64,000 nucleotides of DNA from Eubacterium sp. (GTDB taxonomy: Bacteria; Bacillota; Clostridia; Lachnospirales; Lachnospiraceae): NCBI GenBank assembly GCA_022764165.1, contig JALERM010000041.1, positions 1 through 64,000 of the forward strand. Reading direction: 5' to 3'. A model generated the notes under the pieces. It did not search any database, was not told where the DNA came from, and worked only from the letters and a program-made list of their open reading frames with translations. The translations under genes were made by a program, and so were the position numbers. Below, in pieces: positions 8,153 through 16,258 of the stretch (within the stretch, counting starts at the first letter, position 1; the number at the start of each line of letters is the position of its first letter).

Positions 8153-9058
8153 TTATTTTTCTTTCTGCGGCAGTTGTGCCAATATAATGGCGATGAACAT
8201 CAGTACACATCCGGCCAGTTCTCTTATAGTGAGTGCCTGATGGAGAATGATCCATCCTGCCAGTACGGAGATGCACGATTCCATGCTAAGGATCAGGGAG
8301 GCAACTGTCGGGTTCATGTTTTTCTGTCCAATGATCTGCAGGGTATATGCCACTCCGCAGGAGAGCACGCCGGCATACAGGATTGGTGCCCAGGCGAGTA
8401 AAATATTATGAATCTGTGGTGATTCAAACAGGAAGGCAGGCACCGCACAGATGGCGGAGGTCACAAAAAACTGGATGCAGGACATTTTTACTCCGTCTAC
8501 CAGAGGCGAAAAATGGTCGATGACCAGAATGTGCAGGGAAAATAACAGAGAGCAGATAAATACATAAAAGTCTCCTTTTCCAATCGCAAATCCATCGGTA
8601 ATGCAGAGCAGATACAGTCCGATCAGAGCAAGAACAACTGCAAGCCAGATGGTGGAACGACATTTCTTTTTGAAAAATGCAAGTCCCAGAATAGGAACAA
8701 TGATAATGTAGCAGGCTGTAATAAATCCGGCTCTTCCCACGGTGGTATACTTGATTCCTGTCTGCTGAAAACTGGTGGCGAAGGCCAGCAGAACACCGCA
8801 GCAGACTCCGCCTTTGAGCAGAAGTTTCCGCGCCTGGGATTTTTCCTGCTCATTCAGGATTTTTTTCTCTTTGGGGTTGATTTTATCCAGAATCCAGATA
8901 CAGGGAATCAGGACAAGTCCGCCAAGAAAATTACGTACCATGTTAAATGTAAAAGGTTCCACATAATCCATTCCCACACTCTGAGCCACAAAAGCAACGC
9001 CCCAGATGGTAGCTGTGAGAAAGAGAATGAGGGAATTTTTCAATTGTACTTTTTGCAT
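8153..9058 (-). CDS. EamA/DMT-superfamily transporter
   Basis: A 301-residue membrane protein with ten hydrophobic segments in two EamA repeats. The first repeat has TATIWGVAFVAQ and the second contains PTVASLILSMESCISVLAGW. Members export small metabolites such as amino acids or purines; the substrate here cannot be told. The gene is transcribed alone. Its 5' end faces the GH42 gene at 9248 across 189 bases, so the two genes are divergent, but nothing else ties them together. Confidence 0.85.
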   Translation of the reverse strand: MQKVQLKNSLILFLTATIWGVAFVAQSVGMDYVEPFTFNMVRNFLGGLVLIPCIWILDKINPKEKKILNEQEKSQARKLLLKGGVCCGVLLAFATSFQQTGIKYTTVGRAGFITACYIIIVPILGLAFFKKKCRSTIWLAVVLALIGLYLLCITDGFAIGKGDFYVFICSLLFSLHILVIDHFSPLVDGVKMSCIQFFVTSAICAVPAFLFESPQIHNILLAWAPILYAGVLSCGVAYTLQIIGQKNMNPTVASLILSMESCISVLAGWIILHQALTIRELAGCVLMFIAIILAQLPQKEK

Positions 9059-9173
9059 AGTTTTCCTCTTTCTGTGTGTTATGGTTAATTGAATTCAAGT
9101 AGTGCAACATCTGTTATACTACCATGACAAATGACAAATGTAAATTATGGGGAAGAATTATTTTTGATTCAAA

Positions 9174-9203
9174 TTGACGGTCAGGCAATACAAGCAGTAC
9201 AAT
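9174..9203 (+). promoter_or_regulatory. Promoter of the GH42 pair
   Basis: TTGACG (9174-9179) and TACAAT (9198-9203) with an 18-base spacer lie 45 bases before the first GH42 start. GGGAGG precedes the ATG. No clear operator palindrome or catabolite-repression site is visible around it. Confidence 0.6.
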
Positions 9204-9247
9204 AACGGTAATAAAAGATTTGTGGATTTACAAGGGAGGTTTGTTAC

Positions 9248-11317
9248 ATGAGAAAGATTTTGAATGGAAACCAGATGGTTCTGGGAACTTGTTATTATCC
9301 GGAACACTGGCCGGAGCATCTGTGGGAAGAGGATTTGCGGCGTATGCTTGCCTGTGGAATAAAGGTAATCCGTATTGCGGAATTTGCATGGAGTAAGATT
9401 GAGCCGACAGAAGGGGAGTTTACGTATACATTTTTTGACAAGTTTCTGGAACTGGCAGAGAAAGTGGGCATGCAGGTGATTTTCTGTACCCCGACGGCGA
9501 CCCCTCCGGCGTGGCTGACGGAAAAGTATCCGGAGGTTTTGAATGCCAATATCGATGGGGTTTTATATCGCCACGGAGCCAGAAGGCATTATAATTATAA
9601 CTCTCCCATATACAGGGAAAAGACTCGGATCATAGTAGAAAAATCGGCATCGCATTATGCATCCCATCCGGCAGTGATTGGATGGCAGATTGATAATGAA
9701 ATCAACTGTGAAAAAGATGTATTTTACTCGGAGAGCGATTCTGCGGCATTTCGTGTATTTCTCAGGGAAAAATATGAAACACTGGAAAAATTGAACAGAG
9801 CCTGGGGAACGAATTTCTGGAATCAGACATATACGGATTGGGAAGAGATTCATGTGCCGAGAACCACATACAGTGACAGTACTAATCCCCATGAAGTGCT
9901 GGATTATACCAGATTCATTTCAGCCAGTGCCAGAGGATATGTAAAGCTACAGAGTGACATTGTGCGAAAATACATAAAGCCGGGAGATTTTATTACTACC
10001 AATGGTCTCTTTGGTAATCTGGATAATCACAAGATGAGAGAGGAAAGTCTGGATTTTATGACATACGACTCTTATCCAAACTTTGCCTACACAAAAGAAG
10101 ATTATGAGAGATTTTCTCGAACTATGCAGGATAGAATGTGGAGTAAAAATCTGATGGAGGTTCGCTCCACATCCCCTGTTTTCGGGATTATGGAGCAGCA
10201 GTCCGGTGCCAATGGATGGAATACACGAATGGCGGCACCTACACCAAAGCCGGGTCAGATGACGCTGTGGACCATGCAGAGTGTGGCTCATGGGGCGGAT
10301 TTTATCAGCTTTTTCCGCTGGAGAACCTGTACCATGGGAACGGAGATTTACTGGCATGGGATTCTGGATTATTCCGGAAGAGACAACCGCCGACTGCAGG
10401 AAGTGAAGGATATTTACAAGAAGTTTCAATCTATCCAGCAGATAGCCGGTTCCCGGTATATGGCTCAGGTGGCTGTTCTGAAAGATTATGATAATATCTG
10501 GGATGCACAGCTGGATGTATGGCATCAGGACGTGGAAAAAGTCAGCCAGCAGTCTTTATTTATTGCGGCACAAAAGAGTCATACACCAATGGATTATGTG
10601 TATATGGATGATGAGAAAACAAGTACATCATTGTCGGACTATACTGTGGTATTTTATCCCCATCCGACCATTCTTTCACCGGATCGGGTGCGGATGCTGG
10701 AAGAATATGTGGCACAGGGAGGAACATTGGTGCTGGGATGCAGAAGTGGGTATAAAGATATGACTGGTCAATGTGTGATGGACAGACTGCCCGGACTTTT
10801 GCAGAACTTGACTGCCGTGGATATTCCGGAATATACCCGTACCTGTCCGGGAGATGAGCCTGTATTGATTCGTTGGGAAGATGATTTACTAAAAGCAGAA
10901 GTATTTACTGATCAGCTTGCAGCACAGGGAGGCAGAGAAAAAACTTCACGGATACTTGGAATGTATGAAAACTGTTATTTTACCGGAACCCCCGCATTGA
11001 TATCCAACAGTTATGGAGAAGGAAGAGTTTACTATTACGGTTCTGTATTTACAGAACAGGCTGCAGAGACGTTCCTGAGAAAACTGGGAGTGAAGAAACC
11101 GTATAAGGAATTATTGGAGCTTCCGGAAGGCTGCGAACTGGCTGTGAGAGAAAAAGACGGAAAACAGTATTTCTTTGTGTTGAATTATAAGAAAGAACCT
11201 GTACAGATACATGTCCGCCGCAGAATGAAGAATCTGTATGACGGTATAGACCTGCAGGGATGGATGCAGATGGAAGCATACGGAACGTTGGTATTGGAAT
11301 ATAACAGAAATATGTAA
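9248..11317 (+). CDS. Beta-galactosidase, GH42
   Basis: A 689-residue glycoside hydrolase family 42 enzyme. The start region has the family marker GTCYYPEHWPEHLWEEDL. The acid/base is Glu151 (WQIDNEIN) and the nucleophile Glu316 (GIMEQQSG). The TIM barrel is followed by a trimerisation domain containing VLKDYDNIWD and a small C-terminal beta domain. There is no signal peptide, so it acts on imported galactosides in the cytoplasm. GH42 enzymes favour plant or host beta-galactosides over lactose. A second GH42 gene follows in the same direction, and a GH112 phosphorylase lies 5 kb downstream, fitting a galactoside-using locus. Confidence 0.93.
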   Translation: MRKILNGNQMVLGTCYYPEHWPEHLWEEDLRRMLACGIKVIRIAEFAWSKIEPTEGEFTYTFFDKFLELAEKVGMQVIFCTPTATPPAWLTEKYPEVLNANIDGVLYRHGARRHYNYNSPIYREKTRIIVEKSASHYASHPAVIGWQIDNEINCEKDVFYSESDSAAFRVFLREKYETLEKLNRAWGTNFWNQTYTDWEEIHVPRTTYSDSTNPHEVLDYTRFISASARGYVKLQSDIVRKYIKPGDFITTNGLFGNLDNHKMREESLDFMTYDSYPNFAYTKEDYERFSRTMQDRMWSKNLMEVRSTSPVFGIMEQQSGANGWNTRMAAPTPKPGQMTLWTMQSVAHGADFISFFRWRTCTMGTEIYWHGILDYSGRDNRRLQEVKDIYKKFQSIQQIAGSRYMAQVAVLKDYDNIWDAQLDVWHQDVEKVSQQSLFIAAQKSHTPMDYVYMDDEKTSTSLSDYTVVFYPHPTILSPDRVRMLEEYVAQGGTLVLGCRSGYKDMTGQCVMDRLPGLLQNLTAVDIPEYTRTCPGDEPVLIRWEDDLLKAEVFTDQLAAQGGREKTSRILGMYENCYFTGTPALISNSYGEGRVYYYGSVFTEQAAETFLRKLGVKKPYKELLELPEGCELAVREKDGKQYFFVLNYKKEPVQIHVRRRMKNLYDGIDLQGWMQMEAYGTLVLEYNRNM

Positions 11318-11400
11318 TAAAACACAGAGAAATATGATATTATTTTCATTTGGTTCGTGTTACAGTAAGGTTATCAGAAGCGTATACGAGGAGGAACGAA

Positions 11401-13410
11401 ATGGATAAATTATTATATGGTGTTGCCTATTATGATGAATATATGCCGTATGACCGTTTGGATCAGGATGTGGAAATGATGAAGGCTGCCGGAATTAATC
11501 TGGTTCGAATTGCGGAGTCTACATGGAGTACCTGTGAGCCGCAGGAAGGAGTATTTGATTTCAGTCATGTGACCCGTGTGCTGGATGCTATGGAAAATGC
11601 GGGAATTTCCGTGATTATCGGTACGCCTACGTATGCAATTCCCACCTGGATGGTCAAATCCCATCCGGATGTACTGGCAACAACAATCAATGGAAGAGGT
11701 ATTTACGGAGCCAGACAGATTATGGATATCACTCATCCGGTTTATCGGTATTATGGAGAACGGGTGATCAGAAAACTGATGGAAGTGTCTGCCCACAGAA
11801 AATGTGTCATTGGTTTCCAGTTGGATAATGAGACAAAATATTATGATACTGCCGGAAAAAATGTGCAGGAACAGTTTGTAAAATATCTGAGGGGAAAATT
11901 CCATGATGATCTGGATGCAATGAACGCAGAGTTTGGTCTTGACTACTGGAGCAACCGTATCAATGCCTGGGAGGATTTTCCGGATGTCCGGGGAACCATC
12001 AATGGCAGTCTGGGTGCGGAGTTTGAAAAGTTCCAGAGAACACTGGTAGATGAATATCTGGAATGGCAGGCTGGAATTGTGAGGGAGTATGCAAGAGAAG
12101 ATCAGTTCATCACCCACAACTTTGATTTTGACTGGAGAGGATATTCCTTTGGTGTGCAGCCGAAAGTGAACCACTACCACGCAGCCAATGCACTGACTGT
12201 GGCAGGTGTGGATATTTATCATCCGACGCAGGATGAACTGACCGGTGCAGAGATTTCCTTTGGAGGTGACAGCACCCGTTCTCTGAAGAACAACAATTAT
12301 TTCGTGCTTGAGACAGAGGCTCAGGGATTCCCGTGCTGGGTTCCTTATGATGGTCAGCTTCGTCTGCAGGCATACAGCCATCTGGCTTCCGGAGCCAATA
12401 TGGTAGAATACTGGCACTGGCATTCCATCCACAATTCCTTTGAAACTTACTGGAAGGGATTGCTGAGTCATGATTTCAAGGAAAATGATACCTACCGGGC
12501 AGCAAAAGTGATTGGAAATGAATTTGCTCAGCTGGGCAGTCATCTGGTAAATCTGAAAAAGCATAACAAGGTGGCCATGCTGGTAAGTAATGAATCTCTG
12601 ACTGCCCTGGAATGGTTTACCATCGATGGTTCCGGAAAGATGGGAAAACTCAAGTATAATGATGTGGTGCGTTATGTCTACGATCAGCTTTACAAACTGA
12701 ATGTGGAATGTGATTTCCTGTGGCCGGAATCTGAAAACTTTGGTGATTATGATCTGCTGATTGTACCGGCATTATATGCCGCATCGGAAGACCTGCTGCA
12801 GAGAATCGACCGTTATGTTGCTGAGGGAGGGCATCTGTTTACCACATTTAAGACGGCATTTACCAATGAAAATCTGAAAGTATATCCGGATTGCCAGCCA
12901 CATGGCATCGACAAATGCCTTGGCATTTCTTACAGTCATTTTACATTTCCGCACAATGTAAAACTGACTTCGGATGTATATTCCAGTCAGGAAAATGGAG
13001 TGATAAACTTTATGGAACTGCTCAATGCAGATACGGCTCAGGTACTGGCATCTTATGACCATTATAACTGGAAATGGTATGCCGCAGTAACCAGAAATCA
13101 GTATGGGAAAGGAACTGCCACCTATCTGGGATGCTGGACCACCGATGAAAAGCTGAGAGAAATTCTCACAGATGTGATTAAAGAAGCAGAACTTTGGGGA
13201 ACAGAACAGGAAGTTACTTTCCCGGTTATTATCAAAAAAGGTACTAATGATATGGGAAAAGAGGTAATATATTATCTGAACTACTCACCGGAAACTCAGA
13301 AAGTGATATATAAAGGGAAAGATGGTGTGGAACTTTTCAGCGGAGAGACTGTGACAGAGGATACAATGATTACAATCGAACCGTGGAATTTGAAAATTGT
13401 AGAACGATAA
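11401..13410 (+). CDS. GH42-family beta-galactosidase, divergent second copy
   Basis: A 669-residue GH42-like enzyme, clearly diverged from its neighbour. The acid/base is Glu144 (FQLDNETK); the nucleophile is a Glu at 304-306 (FVLETEAQG), where the usual wording is altered. A galactosidase trimerisation-type domain follows (LLIVPALYAASEDLL, then YVAEGGHLF). ATG 11401 is preferred to an upstream in-frame codon because GAGGAGG lies at the right distance and the family sequence begins at LLYGVAYYDEY. It is cytoplasmic. The pair probably shares the promoter at 9174. The altered nucleophile loop suggests a different substrate from the first copy. Confidence 0.85.
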   Translation: MDKLLYGVAYYDEYMPYDRLDQDVEMMKAAGINLVRIAESTWSTCEPQEGVFDFSHVTRVLDAMENAGISVIIGTPTYAIPTWMVKSHPDVLATTINGRGIYGARQIMDITHPVYRYYGERVIRKLMEVSAHRKCVIGFQLDNETKYYDTAGKNVQEQFVKYLRGKFHDDLDAMNAEFGLDYWSNRINAWEDFPDVRGTINGSLGAEFEKFQRTLVDEYLEWQAGIVREYAREDQFITHNFDFDWRGYSFGVQPKVNHYHAANALTVAGVDIYHPTQDELTGAEISFGGDSTRSLKNNNYFVLETEAQGFPCWVPYDGQLRLQAYSHLASGANMVEYWHWHSIHNSFETYWKGLLSHDFKENDTYRAAKVIGNEFAQLGSHLVNLKKHNKVAMLVSNESLTALEWFTIDGSGKMGKLKYNDVVRYVYDQLYKLNVECDFLWPESENFGDYDLLIVPALYAASEDLLQRIDRYVAEGGHLFTTFKTAFTNENLKVYPDCQPHGIDKCLGISYSHFTFPHNVKLTSDVYSSQENGVINFMELLNADTAQVLASYDHYNWKWYAAVTRNQYGKGTATYLGCWTTDEKLREILTDVIKEAELWGTEQEVTFPVIIKKGTNDMGKEVIYYLNYSPETQKVIYKGKDGVELFSGETVTEDTMITIEPWNLKIVER

Positions 13411-13418
13411 GAGAGAGA

Positions 13419-13491
13419 ATAGAGTGACCGGGGGACAGGTTCATAGTCACTAGAACGCAGTGACTATGAACCTGTCCCCCGGTCACTCTAT
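13419..13491. repeat. Dispersed palindrome copy 2 (probable bidirectional terminator)
   Basis: Perfect 33-bp arms (13419-13451 and 13459-13491) around a 7-base loop, with core GTGACTATGAACCTGTCCCC. It lies between the convergent ends of the second GH42 gene and the serine hydrolase gene. Confidence 0.85.
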
Positions 13492-13502
13492 GATTGCTCC
13501 TG

Positions 13503-15011
13503 TTAAATTCGACGGAACGGAGCAATTTGTTTCGGCCAGATACCCAGGCCGCCCACGCTGACCAGCGTGTCGTCTGCTTCCAGTGTCAAACCGTTATCTG
13601 TAAAGCGGAAAATGATGCGTGCACCGCTGACGGCATCGATTCTTCTGATTTCCAGTTCCAGTACACGGAAGCTTCTCCAGCGTGCACTGGCACCATATAT
13701 ATTGCCATTACAGTCAGAGAGATTAAAACATTGAGTAAATGATGCAGCAATCTGACGTTTTTCTGTGTGTCCATTTTCTCCCGTCTCTACTACATTCCAG
13801 TAAAGATTATCTCCCACTACATTAAAAGACATTTCTGTAATCTCGCCCTGAAATACATCAAACAGACCAACTCCTCCAATGAGTGTTTCCATGGAGCAGC
13901 AGCCTTCTTTCGGTGATGCAGCCATTGTCCGGTAGGTTTGTGAAGTGAGTGCCTGTTCCATGACAGGGCAGCGGTCTCCAATCAGAGCTGGAATATGGAG
14001 TTGTTGAAGCATATCGGAAAGCTTTTGTGAATCCGGTGATTCCGGAAGTACTTCTTCCTTTACAGCGGGAATCAGAAAATCCATCATGGAATCCACGAGA
14101 GCTTGTGTCTGCTCGGTGGCTGTGGTCATGATGACAATCATATCCAGAGTAGGGTATACGAAACCAAACTGACCGTAGGCACCGTCTGCCCGGAAAGAGT
14201 CAGGAAGAGAGCACATCCAGCACTGATAGCCATATCCTTTAGCCCACTCTTTAATATGCCCTTCGCTGTCGCCGGCAGTTTCAATCTGTTTAGCGGAAGC
14301 TTTGTCAAACCATTCACTGCGAAGCAGCTGTTTTCCTTCCCATTCGCCTTTATGTAAAACAAAATAAATAAATTTTGCCATGTCTTCGGTACGCAGCTTC
14401 ATGCCTCCGCCGCCCAGTTCTACAGAATTCTCATCGGGCAGATGAGCACAGGTGATTTCTGTGATTCCCAGTGGATCCAGAAGGCGGGGACGAAGAAATT
14501 CTGTTACATCCTGACCGGTTTTTCGTTTCAATACAGCGGCCAGCATATTCGTTCCGGCAGTGTTGTATTTGTAGAAGGTTCCCGGTTTGTGAAGAAAAGG
14601 ATGAGCCAGAAAATGACGAATCCAGTCCGGGTCGAGACCATTAATCTCTGTCTCATGTCCGCATCCCATGATCAGCAGATGATGAAGTGAAACTTCCCGG
14701 AGATTGTCAGAAACCTCATTCGGCAGCTTGTCCGGGAAAATGTCGATTAACTTTTCGTCTAATGAAAGAATTCCCTCCTGTTCGGCGAAGCCAATAGCAG
14801 TGGCAGTCAGCGTTTTGCTGAAAGAATACAAAGGGTGCAGATATTCCGGGCCATAAGGTTTCCACCATCCGGCGGCAGCACATTTGCCGTGTCGGATGAT
14901 CATCAGACTGTGCTGCTCAATACCCTTTGATGCGGCAGATTCGATAAAATCAATGATACCTTTTGAATGAATACCGACAGATTCCGGTGTCACTCGTGAA
15001 AAATACTCCAT
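13503..15011 (-). CDS. Beta-lactamase-family serine hydrolase
   Basis: A 502-residue protein of the class C beta-lactamase/PBP-like family. The catalytic S-x-x-K is in YSFSKT (near residue 68), the second motif Y-x-N in YKYNTAG, and a glycine-rich ELGGGGMK stretch follows. The last 170 residues form a beta-rich domain often seen on such esterase/peptidase-like members. There is no signal peptide, so it is probably cytoplasmic rather than a resistance enzyme; the substrate is unknown and might be an acylated sugar or ester. The start has AGGAGG upstream. It sits between sugar genes, with its transcript running towards the GH42 pair. Confidence 0.8.
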   Translation of the reverse strand: MEYFSRVTPESVGIHSKGIIDFIESAASKGIEQHSLMIIRHGKCAAAGWWKPYGPEYLHPLYSFSKTLTATAIGFAEQEGILSLDEKLIDIFPDKLPNEVSDNLREVSLHHLLIMGCGHETEINGLDPDWIRHFLAHPFLHKPGTFYKYNTAGTNMLAAVLKRKTGQDVTEFLRPRLLDPLGITEITCAHLPDENSVELGGGGMKLRTEDMAKFIYFVLHKGEWEGKQLLRSEWFDKASAKQIETAGDSEGHIKEWAKGYGYQCWMCSLPDSFRADGAYGQFGFVYPTLDMIVIMTTATEQTQALVDSMMDFLIPAVKEEVLPESPDSQKLSDMLQQLHIPALIGDRCPVMEQALTSQTYRTMAASPKEGCCSMETLIGGVGLFDVFQGEITEMSFNVVGDNLYWNVVETGENGHTEKRQIAASFTQCFNLSDCNGNIYGASARWRSFRVLELEIRRIDAVSGARIIFRFTDNGLTLEADDTLVSVGGLGIWPKQIAPFRRI

Positions 15012-15111
15012 GGAATAATTCCTCCTGTTTTATTACTGGTGAAAAACAAATACTTGTTGATATTATATAATTTCAGGAAAAAGAATACAAGAAACTTAAA
15101 CATAAATGCGG

Positions 15112-15186
15112 ATGATATGGTATACCCATAAAAAGATGACATTTTTCAAAGATCCGGATGGACTGCCGTTGGAATTGCATGAGTAA
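15112..15186 (+). pseudogene. C-terminal remnant of a glyoxalase/VOC-family gene
   Basis: A 24-codon frame ending MTFFKDPDGLPLELHE then stop. This is the usual C-terminus of glyoxalase/bleomycin-resistance (VOC) proteins, with the metal-ligand Glu. The remaining 100 or so residues are absent; AT-rich non-coding DNA precedes it. It is a gene remnant beside a truncated palindrome copy, so the region has been rearranged. Confidence 0.6.
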
Positions 15187-15190
15187 ACAG

Positions 15191-15227
15191 GGAGACCAGG
15201 TGACTATGTACCTGTCCCCTGGTCTCC
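15191..15227. repeat. Dispersed palindrome copy 3, internally deleted
   Basis: Outer arms GGAGACCAGG (15191-15200) and CCTGGTCTCC (15218-15227) flank one copy of the core, TGACTATGTACCTGTCC. The inner left arm is missing, so this copy has lost its central symmetry. It overlaps the end of the AraC gene at 15204. Confidence 0.7.
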
Positions 15228-16052
15228 TTGCTTTCGGTATTCTCGTGGGGACAAGCCTGTGCTTTTTCTGAAAATCTGGGAAAAGTAATTTTGTGAGGAG
15301 AATCCGGCGGCTTCGGCAATCTGAGTGATGGAGTAATCGGTAGTTTCCAGCAGCTGTTTACTGTGTTCCACCCTTTTTTGGAGCAGGTAACTAATAGGAG
15401 CAATTCCGTAGGCGGCAGAGAACTGATGGGAGAAATAGAACTTATCCCAGTGTGTGATTGCTGCCAGAGAATCCAGTGTTATAGGTTCGCAAAAATGTTT
15501 ATCCATATATAGTTTGGCTTTTTCACATTCATACGGTATCTGGCTGGGGGCAGAGACAGTAAAATTCTGTCCGGTAAACCGCTGCACCTGCAGCAGAAGA
15601 ATTGACAGATAATGCTGACAGATTTCCTGATAAAATGGCCGATGCTTTTGAAGTTCTTCCAGAATAATATGCAAAATAGATAATATTTCATCATAGCGGG
15701 TGCTCAGAGAAAAAATCTGGAAGGAGCCAAAATCCTGAGCCTGGTCGAAATAAAGCTGCAGATGATCAATCCCCAGGACAATATAATGCATGTTATGTGT
15801 CTCGGAAGAACGTTCTGTGTGGCGTACTTTTGGGTTGACCAGTATCATTTGGTTTTTAGAAATGGGATATGCTTTTTCTTCTGTGCAAAACCATCCTTCC
15901 CCATCAGTTACATAAAAAAGCTCCGTACATTCATGGGAATGGAGAATACTGTTCCAATCTTTTCCGAAAGAGGAAGAAGAAACATACCGAAGCTGTTGTT
16001 TATCTGAATGATCCGTGGAAAGATCAGTAAAAGAATATGTCAGATTGGCCAT
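15204..16052 (-). CDS. AraC-family transcriptional regulator with cupin sensor
   Basis: A 282-residue regulator. The N-terminal half is a cupin-like sugar-sensing domain (HSHECTELFYVTDGEG..FCTEE, and LVNPKVRHTE). The C-terminal 100 residues hold two helix-turn-helix units with the signature ITQIAEAAGFSSQNYFSQIF and GLSPREYR. It is divergent from the GH112 phosphorylase gene, 206 bases away, which makes that gene, and perhaps the GH42 pair, the likely targets. AGGAGG precedes the start. Its last codons overlap the truncated palindrome, which may have replaced its original C-terminus (it ends KQGDQGTGT). Confidence 0.88.
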   Translation of the reverse strand: MANLTYSFTDLSTDHSDKQQLRYVSSSSFGKDWNSILHSHECTELFYVTDGEGWFCTEEKAYPISKNQMILVNPKVRHTERSSETHNMHYIVLGIDHLQLYFDQAQDFGSFQIFSLSTRYDEILSILHIILEELQKHRPFYQEICQHYLSILLLQVQRFTGQNFTVSAPSQIPYECEKAKLYMDKHFCEPITLDSLAAITHWDKFYFSHQFSAAYGIAPISYLLQKRVEHSKQLLETTDYSITQIAEAAGFSSQNYFSQIFRKSTGLSPREYRKQGDQGTGT

Positions 16053-16258
16053 AAAATTCCTCCTGCATGTAATAGCAAAATCGGGTATGATTAACTGTGA
16101 AGGTACTCAATAGTTATATAAAAACAGTATATAGCAATGGGGTAGTATTTTCAAGAATTATACCGCAAGATATATAATATTTTAGGCAAAAGACAGATAG
16201 ATTTTTCTGTGGGGTATTTATATAATGATAGCATAAACATGCAGAAAGGGAGAAGTGT

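Noticed and set aside
11413..12564. A 383-codon minus-strand frame opposite the second GH42 gene
   Set aside because: Shadow of a strongly supported gene; composition rich in Ile/His/Cys as expected of antisense translation.
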